Source: Promethearchaeota archaeon (lineage in GTDB: Archaea > Asgardarchaeota > Lokiarchaeia > Sigynarchaeales > SOKP01). Taken from it: DNA of 18,023 nucleotides. The notes under the pieces are model-generated. The model worked only from the letters and a program-made list of their open reading frames with translations, did no database searches and was not told the DNA's origin. How positions within the stretch are numbered: position 1 is the stretch's first letter; the number at the start of each line of letters is the position of its first letter. The translations under genes and the position numbers were made by a program. The stretch lies in the NCBI GenBank assembly GCA_016839905.1, contig JAEOTJ010000226.1, positions 1-18,023 on the forward strand. Direction: 5' to 3'. Below are positions 1 through 6,975 of this stretch, piece after piece.

Positions 1-64
1 ACATATATTATTTTTTAATTGATGAAATAAATTCTTGGGAAAAATGAATGAATCTAAATCTTGC

Positions 65-1722
65 TTAGAATCTGTTATGAAGGTTTAGAAGGTACGTGAT
101 TTCTTCTGAACTATCAATTAAACGACTTAAATGGTATGGAAATCTCTCAATAGTAATTTTTTTTTTTTGAGATACTGTATCAATCATTATTCTTATTATT
201 TCTTTATAATTATTAACAGTTTTTCCTTCAGTCTTGATTTCTGATATTATTTCCCGAGCTTTATCCAATTTCCCGATAAGAATACAGGAAATTGATGCTA
301 ATACGTAAGAATGGACAATATGGGAGGTTCTAATTACTTTTAAATTAGCGGCTCTATAATAATACCTATAGACATTTCTTACTAATTCTCTTAAAATAAA
401 GTCTTGAACAATGTCCAATTGCTCATAAAACTTTATACTTTCCAATATTAGTGTAGCAGAAGTGTAAAATTGCTTATTTTTCAAGGATTCTTTAGCCACT
501 TTATTTAATGCCCTGATAATTTGGTTAAAAAGTCCAAAACGATTAAATTTTAATTTAACTTCCACGGCAATTTCATAGGCATTTAAATAGCTTTCCGTTG
601 ATAAATTCACTCCGTGAGCTTTCCAGTAATTATCTCCTGCCTTTATAAAATATTTATATGTCATTTCCCAATTTTTTAATTCTTTAAAAATGTTTGCTGC
701 ATCGAAATAATTTAAGCCTGCCTCATTATGTTCTTCGTTTTTTTCATAAAAATTTCCTGCTAAGACAAAACAGGATGCAACTTCAATAAGATTATTAGAA
801 TCTCCTTCTTGGTAGCATAATCCCGCACCTCGATAATATCTTGCTATTTTTTGAGAGTTTTCTGGTGTTTTTTCAAGATTTTCAGCCAGATTGATATAAG
901 CATTTGCTTCTTTCTTTGAATAATTTATAATCTGTTCCTTATCATTTATTTTTTCATATAATTTTATTAAAATCTGACACATTTGGGCCATTGCCAAATT
1001 TTCATTCTTTTCCTCGAATTGCGAACATAATATTGAGAAGTATTCAATACACTTTAAAAAAATTTCTTTTGCCTTGTTATAATCATCCAATTCCATATAA
1101 CACGAGGCTATTTGTTGAAAGGAGTATGAGAATAAATTATAATAACAATGTTCTTCTGAGATTGCTATTACCTTTTCATAGAAAGAAATGGCACTTTTAT
1201 AACTAGAAATTCTAAAGTATAATTCAGCGATATTTTGATAATTTTGTACCAAAGTTCGAGATTGGTTAAATTCCTTGAGAAGATCGGTTTCTTGTTGTAA
1301 AAAATTAATGCTCTCTAAGATGTAAAATTTCTCTTTCTTATGATTTTGAAATTTTTCGCTATAAATATCTGCAATTTTTAGATTGATTTCAGCTATTTCA
1401 TGTAATTTTGCTTGAAATTTGTAATGTTTGATTAATTTCTTCCAAATTTTAATATTATGTTTAAATAATTTTAATGAGTTTGAAGGATCAATTTTTCTAA
1501 GAATTTCAGCAGCAGAATATAAAAATTCTCCAACTTCAAAATAATCTCCGGATTCAGCCATCTCATCGGAGTATTTTAATGAAGAAGAAATCATCTCTTG
1601 AATTTTCTCTTCTTTTTCTTTTTGATTTTCAATATTTTGAACATTTGAAATAAAATATCTTAAATCTTCCAGAAAAGTCGCATACTTATTAAAATCTTCC
1701 TCTTCAAGAATTTTTTAATCAT
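65..1722 (-). CDS. TPR-type helical repeat protein, probable 5' frameshift
   Basis: A long, all-helical, Lys/Glu/Tyr-rich protein. From the ATG at 1594 it is 509 residues. TPR/SNAP-like helix pairs are visible around residues 118-146, 155-187 and 255-345 (repeated A-x-x-Y/F and A-x-x-x-F/Y patterns with Gly/Asn turns). There is no signal peptide or membrane segment, so it should be a cytoplasmic protein-binding scaffold. The reading frame stays open upstream of 1594 to a TAA at 1715-1717. An ATG at 1720-1722, one frame off, would join it if the six-T run at 1711-1716 had one more base. That gives about 552 residues with a natural-looking N-terminus (MIKKILEEEDFNKY). The alternative is a non-AUG ATT start at 1709-1711, 11 nt from GAGGAG. 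The gene lies 149 bp behind the Rab-like GTPase on the same strand, so a GTPase-effector link is possible but inferred. An alpha-SNAP relationship is only a resemblance. Confidence 0.7.
1711..1716 (-). other. Homopolymer run at apparent frameshift
   Basis: Six T on the plus strand (six A in the gene). Adding one base fuses the ATG at 1720-1722 to the long TPR frame with no stop codon. Without it, that ATG leads to a short frame that ends before 1660, and the TPR frame meets TAA at 1715-1717. This is either a sequencing or assembly length error or a real slippage-dependent or inactivating shift. Confidence 0.55.
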
Positions 1723-1799
1723 CTCCTCTTGAAAAGATTATATAGTAGAATTAATTTAAAAATAAATAAGTTTACAATATTAAATTTGAATTTAAAATT

Positions 1800-1873
1800 G
1801 GGAAAATAATAAAGAAAAAATTGATTTTTTAATTGCATCTAAAATTTCGAGAGAAAATATTTCCTTTTCTCTC
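1800..1873 (-). terminator. Possible hairpin plus T-tracts after GTPase gene
   Basis: A perfect 9-bp inverted repeat has arms at 1849-1857 (GAGAGAAAA) and 1865-1873 (TTTTCTCTC) with a 7-nt loop, and it overlaps the GTPase stop codon. On the minus strand it is followed by T-rich stretches around 1813-1831. Archaeal termination mostly relies on U-tracts, so the hairpin may be incidental or may protect the mRNA end. If it terminates, the GTPase and TPR genes are separate transcripts. Confidence 0.35.
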
Positions 1874-2399
1874 AGGATTTATCAATTAGTTTTTTTGTTA
1901 ATTGTGAGAATGCTTCTTCAACATTAGCACCAGTTTTAGCAGATGTTTCAATATATATGCTTCCTTCATATTCAGCAAAAGTTCGTGCCTCTTTCTGTTC
2001 AACTACTTCGCCAATATCCTTAAGTAGATCTACTTTATTTCCAATTAACACAAAAGGTACATTTTCTCCAGCAAACTTCCACATTTGACTAAGCCATTTT
2101 TTCATTTCTTTATATGTATCAGCTCTCGAAAGATCGAAAACTAATAAAGCCCCATGAGCTCCATCATAGAATTTACTACGCAAAAATTTAAACCTATCCT
2201 GTCCACCAATATCCCATATTGTTAATTTTGCGGACTCTTCAGCATTGATTGATACTTCTTTTTCTAAAAAGTCAACTCCGATTGTAACTTTATAACTTGT
2301 ACTAAAGGAATCTTCCACAAATCTCTTTACAAGTGATGTCTTACCAACTGCACCAGGACCAATTAATATAATTTTAAACCTATGTGTTATCATTGACAT
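1872..2399 (-). CDS. Rab/Ras-like small GTPase
   Basis: A complete small GTPase of 175 residues, a normal length for a single Ras-fold domain. Motifs are all present: P-loop G14-P-G-A-V-G-K20-T21, switch I Thr39 (in TIGVDF), switch II W62-D63-I-G-G-Q67, NKVD at 121-124 and ETSAK at 151-155. The Gln67 and Gly16 positions match Ras Gln61 and Gly12, so it should hydrolyse GTP. The WDIGGQ form of switch II, rather than DTAGQ, recalls Arf/Rag-type proteins and is frequent in Asgard GTPases. The C-terminus (KKLIDKS) lacks any cysteine, so it cannot be prenylated as eukaryotic Rabs are. Membrane attachment, if any, must be through a partner. It lies upstream of the TPR gene on the same strand. Family assignment is firm; the cellular role is unknown. 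Confidence 0.95.
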   Translation of the reverse strand: MSMITHRFKIILIGPGAVGKTSLVKRFVEDSFSTSYKVTIGVDFLEKEVSINAEESAKLTIWDIGGQDRFKFLRSKFYDGAHGALLVFDLSRADTYKEMKKWLSQMWKFAGENVPFVLIGNKVDLLKDIGEVVEQKEARTFAEYEGSIYIETSAKTGANVEEAFSQLTKKLIDKS

Positions 2400-2430
2400 T
2401 TTATAATTTAATTTTAATTCATTATTTCTT

Positions 2431-2441
2431 AATATATATTT
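2431..2441 (-). promoter_or_regulatory. TATA box of the small GTPase gene
   Basis: AAATATATATT on the minus strand lies about 32-42 nt before the GTPase ATG. With the usual archaeal spacing of about 25 nt from TATA to transcription start, the leader would be only a few bases long. This fits the absence of an SD site. Confidence 0.4.
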
Positions 2442-2597
2442 TATTTTAGTTATTTCTTCTTATTACTTTATCTATTTTTTTTACTTTAAAAAAATCAAGA
2501 AGGTTCATTTATTGTTTTTATGAAGATAAAATCAGTAATATATAAAGGAATCTAAAAAATCAAAAAAAGAAGATGCAAAAAAAATATTAAATAACTT

Positions 2598-2807
2598 CTA
2601 AAATCCGCCTGCGATGTGTGGAAGTATAACTACTTCATCTTGCTCGGCAATTATTGTATCAACATCCGCCCGCTTACCATTTACTAGTATTCCGAAGTAT
2701 TTATTCTCTAATTTGAGTTCTCGTAATAAATCTCCAACGGTCATGGTCTTATCAGGTGTGATCGTCTCATAAATCCCTACTTCGAGAAGTTCGCTTAATT
2801 GTTTTAT
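2598..2807 (-). CDS. ThiS/MoaD-like ubiquitin-fold protein, ATA start
   Basis: A 69-residue beta-grasp sulfur-carrier-like protein. Landmarks are TMTVGDLL (about residues 21-28, leading into helix 1), the GILVNGKR strand-turn (39-46), EQDEVVILP (55-63) and the C-terminal AGG motif. The length is close to ThiS (about 66) and shorter than MoaD (about 80). The family's terminal GG is adenylated and thiocarboxylated by an E1-like enzyme for thiamine, molybdopterin, tRNA thiolation or protein conjugation. Here one Phe follows the GG. There is no ATG, GTG or TTG at the 5' end. The frame runs back to ATA at 2805-2807, just after an in-frame TAA (2808-2810), and GAGGTG lies 6 nt upstream. This mirrors the GGTG-TTTAA-ATG leader of the DtdA gene at 4321. 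The start is therefore probably ATA itself or a misread ATG. No partner enzyme gene lies nearby. Confidence 0.75.
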   Translation of the reverse strand: MKQLSELLEVGIYETITPDKTMTVGDLLRELKLENKYFGILVNGKRADVDTIIAEQDEVVILPHIAGGF

Positions 2808-2819
2808 TTAAAACACCTC
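2808..2819 (-). promoter_or_regulatory. SD site that sets the ThiS/MoaD-like start
   Basis: GAGGTG (2814-2819) matches the archaeal anti-SD CACCTCC. A 6-nt spacer (TTTTAA) separates it from ATA at 2805-2807. The upstream GTG inside this motif is in frame but is followed two codons later by TAA, so it cannot be the start. Confidence 0.6.
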
Positions 2820-2865
2820 GATCGATTAAAATATTATTTTAATTCTATACTAGTAGTAAGATAAT

Positions 2866-2877
2866 TTTTATATAAAT
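2866..2877 (-). promoter_or_regulatory. Possible TATA box of the ThiS/MoaD-like gene
   Basis: TTTATATAAAAA on the minus strand lies about 60 nt before the proposed start. Initiation about 25 nt downstream would leave a leader of roughly 35 nt, enough to carry the GAGGTG site. The AT-rich background makes TATA calls uncertain. Confidence 0.35.
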
Positions 2878-3215
2878 AATTATTTGTTTTATCCTATTTG
2901 TCAAACGTTTAAAAAGAGCTTCCATTCTCATAGCTATATTCGTAATTCTTATATTAATAGATTTCTAAGAGAAGCTAATCAGAAAGAAATCTTGAAAGAA
3001 TTTTCTAATATCTTATATTAAAATATCAAATTTAAGATCATATGATAATTTCAAAATTATAAGTTCTATTGTTATTTATTTTAAGAATCTTACTCAGTTT
3101 TTTTATTAAATAAAACTTTTTTTTTAAAATAATGATTTAGATATAGAATTTTATGAATTATCCAAGCGTTAATAGATTTTAATACATTTTTATTTTTACA
3201 GAGTTGTCATATGTC

Positions 3216-3270
3216 TTTAAATACACATTAATTCTATAAAGAATTAATAAATAAATTTAAAATTTAAGGT
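3216..3270 (+). promoter_or_regulatory. Promoter and SD for the 27-residue membrane peptide
   Basis: A TATA-like TTTAAATAC lies at 3216-3224, and AAGGT (3266-3270) sits 8 nt before the ATG at 3279. This gives the small frame a complete archaeal expression signal. Confidence 0.4.
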
Positions 3271-3278
3271 AAGTTAAA

Positions 3279-3362
3279 ATGTCAAAAAAAGATTTTCCAT
3301 CCAGTTGGGTAGGTTGTATTTTAACAATAGCAGCTATTTTATTAGTTGTGTTAATATTGTAA
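3279..3362 (+). CDS. Small single-helix membrane protein, 27 residues
   Basis: A short ATG-initiated frame encoding 27 residues. It has a polar, basic start (MSKKDFPSSWVG) and then an unbroken hydrophobic helix of about 14-16 residues rich in Ile, Leu, Val and Ala, ending at residue 27. This is the shape of a tail-anchored or single-pass mini-protein. Support for it being real comes from a good SD (AAGGT, 8 nt spacing), a TATA-like box about 60 nt upstream and a T-tract about 12 nt after the stop. No family is recognised. It is convergent with the DtdA gene. It could be a regulatory membrane peptide, a toxin-like peptide or the subunit of a larger membrane complex; nothing in the sequence decides among these. 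Confidence 0.5.
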   Translation: MSKKDFPSSWVGCILTIAAILLVVLIL

Positions 3363-3373
3363 GAAAAATCAAA

Positions 3374-3392
3374 TTTCTTTCTACTTTTTTTT
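3374..3392 (+). terminator. T-tract terminator after the small membrane peptide
   Basis: A pyrimidine-rich run ends in eight T (3385-3392), starting 11 nt after the TAA at 3360-3362. This is the usual form of an archaeal intrinsic terminator. Confidence 0.45.
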
Positions 3393-3406
3393 GAATTAGA
3401 TAAGAT

Positions 3407-4321
3407 TTAATTTTTATAAAATTCTTTTGTTTTTTTGATAGGAATATCAAATTCCTCAAGGATGGGGATTAAATGACTTTTATCTGCTGAATTAGTGCCT
3501 TTCCAATCAATTATAAAGTAATCTACTGGTTCTAAATTATTTTTAATCATTTGATCAACTATTTCTTTATTTAAATCCTGTATAAAATACTTGGGGCATA
3601 TGAAGGACAATGCTATATTTTTTGATGAAATGAGTTTTTTAAATTGGGGAGCATAATGAGTACCACCAAAACCAATTGCTATTGTTGGAAGTCTTTTCTT
3701 TAAAGTTTCTGCATATTCAATACATGTATGGAGGATTGCATGAGCTACTAATAACCCGGCTTTCTCAATCATCCATTCTTTTTCACTGCTTCCTAACTCC
3801 ATGAAAACCAGTGGTTTTTGCAGTGTAGAGGGTCCATGATGAGTAACTTCAATATCGACAGCAAATTCCATCAATTCTTTAACATGTCTTTGAGTTGATA
3901 ACGAGTTATATGCTGTTCTAAGTAATATTGCACTCGCTTTTGAAATTTCATTAGGATTTCCTCCGAAATCTGCTTTATTTCCCCAATTTCCCGTGGTGTG
4001 TGCTAGGAAAGCAGGTCGAGCAGTTTGAGATCTATGACGACTTGCAAAAATTAATAAATCAGGCTCTATATCCGTTTGATTTAATCTTAAATCATTTAAT
4101 TGAATTAAAGGACTTTCAGTAAGACCAATATAAATCTCATTATCTTGAAAAAAAGGTGCCCAATCTCGTTTGGCCATAACCATTTTAAGTTCATATAATG
4201 GATTCTCATACCAATTTGTATCAAATTTTTCAAATTTTAACAAGGTATCCCCTAAAAATTTCTCCCGAATATTCATAGATGCCATATCTTCTGTTGATGT
4301 TATGATGAGAAACTTAGTCAT
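3407..4321 (-). CDS. dtdA: D-aminoacyl-tRNA deacylase, archaeal DtdA type
   Basis: A 304-residue protein of the archaeal/plant DTD2 (GEK1) family. The family hydrolyses D-amino acids from mischarged tRNAs in the cytosol and also clears some aldehyde-modified aminoacyl-tRNAs. Family motifs are plain: SRHRS at 94-98, HTTGN at 108-112, THHGPS at 160-165, GFGGTHYAPQF at 217-227 and DWKG at 272-275. The conserved His residues in these blocks are all present, so the enzyme should be active. Length is normal for the family. The ATG at 4319-4321 follows GGTG with a 5-nt spacer (TTTAA), a proper archaeal SD. The gene is divergent from the ZIP-like membrane protein, sharing 67 bp of upstream DNA, and convergent with the small membrane peptide. 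Nothing suggests an operon partner. Confidence 0.95.
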   Translation of the reverse strand: MTKFLIITSTEDMASMNIREKFLGDTLLKFEKFDTNWYENPLYELKMVMAKRDWAPFFQDNEIYIGLTESPLIQLNDLRLNQTDIEPDLLIFASRHRSQTARPAFLAHTTGNWGNKADFGGNPNEISKASAILLRTAYNSLSTQRHVKELMEFAVDIEVTHHGPSTLQKPLVFMELGSSEKEWMIEKAGLLVAHAILHTCIEYAETLKKRLPTIAIGFGGTHYAPQFKKLISSKNIALSFICPKYFIQDLNKEIVDQMIKNNLEPVDYFIIDWKGTNSADKSHLIPILEEFDIPIKKTKEFYKN

Positions 4322-4388
4322 TTAAACACCTTTTAATTATAATTCTTTTTGATAAAATATTAATTTTATTGCAATTTATGAAAGAATA

Positions 4389-5375
4389 ATGATTGAAAAT
4401 GTGCCAATAGTAGCAGAACCAATAGTTTTGATAATTATCGTTATTATAGCCTTAATTTGTGGCCTAATGTTCTTTATTGCAGATTTTTACGACCATAAAC
4501 ACCCAAGATTCCATGCCTCTTTAATTGCAGGAATTTCGCTGGCATATTTCTTTCTTGTAGTACTTCCCGAAATTGAGGAGGGGATGCCAGAATATCCCCT
4601 TCATTTAAAAATGTTTGAATACCTTTTTGTTCTAATTGGTTTTGTTTTTGTACATGTCAGCGAAAAATTAATTATACAAAAGGTTGAAGCAGGTTCTCAA
4701 GCAAGAATGCGTAAATTAATACAGAAAGAAAAAATGTTAGTGGAAGTTAAAAAAAATATTGAGAAAGTGCTTAATGATGAAATAAAACAAGAAAATCTTG
4801 ATAAAGCGGCATTAAAATCATTAGTTCAGACAATTTCTGATTTAAATGAACAAGGAGATCAAATGGAAGTTGAAATTCAGATGTATAAAGCAAAAATACA
4901 AGCTCATATTAATAAAGATTTTGATGAACTTCGATTTTTCACGGATTTTATTTACCATTTTTTAGTTGGACTCCTTATTTTTTTTCTTTTAATTATAGAT
5001 ATCTTAACTGGACTTCTTTTTTGTATATTTGCATTATTTAGAGCTTGGATTTCAAATAGATCTGAAAGTCATATTGTATTTACTGATTTAGATATTTCCG
5101 TGGAGTTTCATGAAACTAAACTTATAAAGTATATTTTATCCTCAGCTGCGCTTTTTGGAGTAATTGCTGGTTTAATATTTGAATTGACTTTTCCAATTAA
5201 TTTAGAATTAATTTTTATATTATTTGCATTCATTTCAGGAATTATTCTTTATACTATTGTAATAGAAGGATTACCTGAGAAAGAGAAGGGAAAACCTATT
5301 TATTTTCTCATCGGAATTATCGGTTTCACTGTAGTAATCGTAATCATTAAATTTCTACAACATACATTACATTAA
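4389..5375 (+). CDS. ZIP-like multi-pass membrane protein with coiled-coil loop
   Basis: A 328-residue membrane protein. Helices are seen at about 11-31, 43-62, 76-95, 187-222 (probably two), 248-266, 271-292 and 304-322. A long charged coiled coil (about 97-180) lies between helices 3 and 4. The order of three helices, a large loop and about five helices recalls ZIP metal transporters. So do the H-A-S-x-x-A-G-x-x-x-A-Y-F-F-x-x-x-L-P-E pattern (42-61) and the C-terminal S-G-x-x-L-Y-x-x-x-x-E-G-L-P-E segment (283-297). The usual HNxxDG and HExPE metal sites of ZIP helices 4 and 5 are not recognisable; only YHFLVG (189-194) remains at the expected place. Transport of metal is therefore doubtful, and it may be a sensor or structural relative. 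The ATG follows weak GA-rich sequence. It does not appear to share a transcript with its neighbours. Confidence 0.55.
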   Translation: MIENVPIVAEPIVLIIIVIIALICGLMFFIADFYDHKHPRFHASLIAGISLAYFFLVVLPEIEEGMPEYPLHLKMFEYLFVLIGFVFVHVSEKLIIQKVEAGSQARMRKLIQKEKMLVEVKKNIEKVLNDEIKQENLDKAALKSLVQTISDLNEQGDQMEVEIQMYKAKIQAHINKDFDELRFFTDFIYHFLVGLLIFFLLIIDILTGLLFCIFALFRAWISNRSESHIVFTDLDISVEFHETKLIKYILSSAALFGVIAGLIFELTFPINLELIFILFAFISGIILYTIVIEGLPEKEKGKPIYFLIGIIGFTVVIVIIKFLQHTLH

Positions 5376-5380
5376 GAATT

Positions 5381-5405
5381 AAAAAAGGAAAAATGAGGAA
5401 AAATT
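5381..5405 (-). terminator. T-tract terminator after the corrinoid protein gene
   Basis: On the minus strand the corrinoid gene's stop (5416-5418) is followed within about 15 nt by three T-runs of 4-6 bases broken by CC and GCC-like gaps, typical of archaeal termination. Confidence 0.4.
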
Positions 5406-5415
5406 AAAGAATTAT

Positions 5416-6048
5416 TTATAATCCAGCTATTTTTTTAATATGCTTGACACCATTAACTGCATCTTCAGCAAAATCGTCTGCGCCTAATCTTTTAGCAAGT
5501 TCCATGTTTAAGGGAGCTCCACCAACAATTAATTTTACCTTATCTCTCAATCCAGCCTCAAGTAAAGCATCATTTATAACTTTAATATGATCCACAGTCA
5601 TTGTTAAAAGAGTGCTCAATGCTACGATTGATGCATTAGTTTCTTTTATTTTATCAATAATCGTATTTTCATCAACATCCATTCCTAAATCATATAATTC
5701 AAAACCTGAACTTAGTAATAGGGAACCAAGGATATTCTTTCCAATATCATGGTTATCTCCTTTTACAGTAGCAAGGATAATTTTTACTTTATCTTCCGAT
5801 CTTTCAGTAGCAGCTAATGCAGGCCTTAATTCTTTAAATGCTTCTTTCATTGTCTCACCCGCTAAGACAAGTTCGGTAAGATAATATTCTTTTTCTTCAT
5901 ACAGCCTACCTACCTCATCCATACCTTTTGTTAAAGCATTCATGATTTTAAAAGAATCCTTGCCTTCCCCCAGTGCTTCTTTTATAGCATCGGCAATATC
6001 ATCAACTTCTAGTTCTATTACAAGTTCGGTTAATTTTTCATAATCCAT
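5416..6048 (-). CDS. Cobalamin-binding corrinoid protein (MtaC/MtbC family)
   Basis: A 210-residue two-domain protein. Residues 1-85 form the helical cap domain (with KGMDEVGRLYEEKEYYLTEL-like pattern at 41-60). Residues 88-210 form the Rossmann-type B12 domain with D98-x-H100-x-x-G103, a Ser-x-Leu at 145-147 and GG at 176-177. His100 is the lower axial cobalt ligand. Such proteins carry methyl groups between a substrate-specific methyltransferase (methanol, methylamines, methoxy compounds or other donors) and a second methyltransferase acting on CoM or tetrahydropterin. No MtaB, MttB, MtbA, MtrH-like or RamA-like gene is in this window, so the substrate cannot be named. Length is normal. The start is preceded by a weak GGGA. 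It is divergent from the ABC ATPase gene with 139 bp between them. Confidence 0.93.
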   Translation of the reverse strand: MDYEKLTELVIELEVDDIADAIKEALGEGKDSFKIMNALTKGMDEVGRLYEEKEYYLTELVLAGETMKEAFKELRPALAATERSEDKVKIILATVKGDNHDIGKNILGSLLLSSGFELYDLGMDVDENTIIDKIKETNASIVALSTLLTMTVDHIKVINDALLEAGLRDKVKLIVGGAPLNMELAKRLGADDFAEDAVNGVKHIKKIAGL

Positions 6049-6187
6049 TAGTATCCCAATATCGATTTATTTTTTAAGTAATATTAAAAAAATATTAAAT
6101 TACGCTATTGAAGGTTTAATAATGTTATAATTGTCATTTTTTTGAATATTAAAATAAAAATTTAAGTTACAAATAATTATTACAATC

Positions 6188-6946
6188 GTGGAAAAAGACC
6201 GTTCAGAAAAGGAAGAAAAAAAAGATGATTTGAAATTAGTGAAAGAATTATTAGAAGAAGATTTAGTAATTCTTGCTAAAGATTTGATTAAAGATTACGA
6301 GATTGGAGATTTTATTGTCAGAGCAGTTGATAATGTATCTTTAAAAGTAAAGAGTGGAGAATTCATAGTTATAAAGGGTCCATCAGGAGCAGGAAAAACC
6401 ACTTTATTAAATTTAATTGGAGGGCTAGATTCTCCCAATAAGGGAGTTATTTTTAGTCATGGTATAAAAATCACAGATATGAAAGAAGAATCTTTAGCAA
6501 GTTTTAGATTATTAAATTCAGGATTTATTTTTCAAAATTATAATCTAATTAGTACTCTTACTGCTACTGAAAATATTATGTTCCCCATGAGACTTGCAGG
6601 TATAACGCTTGAACAGCAGAGAGAGCGGGCAGTAGCATTAATAAAACAAGTAAATTTGTTAGAACGAGTAGAACATTTACCATTTCAGTTATCTGCTGGA
6701 GAGCAACAACGTGTAACTATTGCTAGAGCTTTGGCAAATGAACCTCCAGTTATATTAGCTGATGAGCCAACGGCAAATTTAGATAAGAAAACAAGTCAAT
6801 TCATCAAGGAAATTTTTGAGAATCTAAAAAATGAAAAAAAAACAATAATAATTGCAACACACGATAAAAAATTAATAGATTTAGCAGATAGAATTATCAC
6901 TTTTGACGATGGAAAGATAATTAAAGAAAAAATAATCTCAAATTGA
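6188..6946 (+). CDS. ABC transporter ATP-binding protein, LolD/MacB type
   Basis: A 252-residue ATPase with all motifs: Walker A GPSGAGKT (64-71), Q-loop Gln116 (FQNYNL), signature LSAGEQQR (168-175), Walker B VILADE (188-193) and switch His225. The sequence is closest in style to the LolD/MacB/FtsE group, which pairs with FtsX-like permeases, as found in the next gene. It should hydrolyse ATP on the cytoplasmic face and drive conformational change in the permease rather than classical solute pumping. It starts with GTG. The first 27 residues form a charged Lys/Glu extension before the ATPase core, unusual for the group. No SD is visible before the GTG, so the transcript may be leaderless. 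The permease begins 29 nt after the stop, consistent with an operon. Confidence 0.95.
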   Translation: MEKDRSEKEEKKDDLKLVKELLEEDLVILAKDLIKDYEIGDFIVRAVDNVSLKVKSGEFIVIKGPSGAGKTTLLNLIGGLDSPNKGVIFSHGIKITDMKEESLASFRLLNSGFIFQNYNLISTLTATENIMFPMRLAGITLEQQRERAVALIKQVNLLERVEHLPFQLSAGEQQRVTIARALANEPPVILADEPTANLDKKTSQFIKEIFENLKNEKKTIIIATHDKKLIDLADRIITFDDGKIIKEKIISN

Positions 6947-6975
6947 AATAATTGTATTTTTAGAATTAATTAATA

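Larger units (their letters stand above)
2820..3278. other. AT-rich intergenic stretch, no gene seen
   Basis: About 460 nt without a supportable gene. It holds the promoter of the ThiS/MoaD-like gene at one end and that of the small membrane peptide at the other. The middle has short open frames in several phases but no start codon with an SD site, no cloverleaf and no clear repeats. Confidence 0.5.

Noticed and set aside
991..1206. A 71-codon frame opposite the TPR gene.
   Set aside because: It lies wholly inside a better-supported gene, is biased by the opposite-strand codons and has no SD.
2885..3020. A plus-strand open stretch of about 45 codons ending at TAA near 3020, reading like the end of a small gene.
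   Set aside because: It has no start codon or SD, and such lengths occur by chance in this composition; there is no support for a pseudogene.
5612..5884. A 90-codon frame opposite the corrinoid gene.
   Set aside because: Shadow of a gene with clear family motifs; its Ser-rich composition is typical of an antisense frame.
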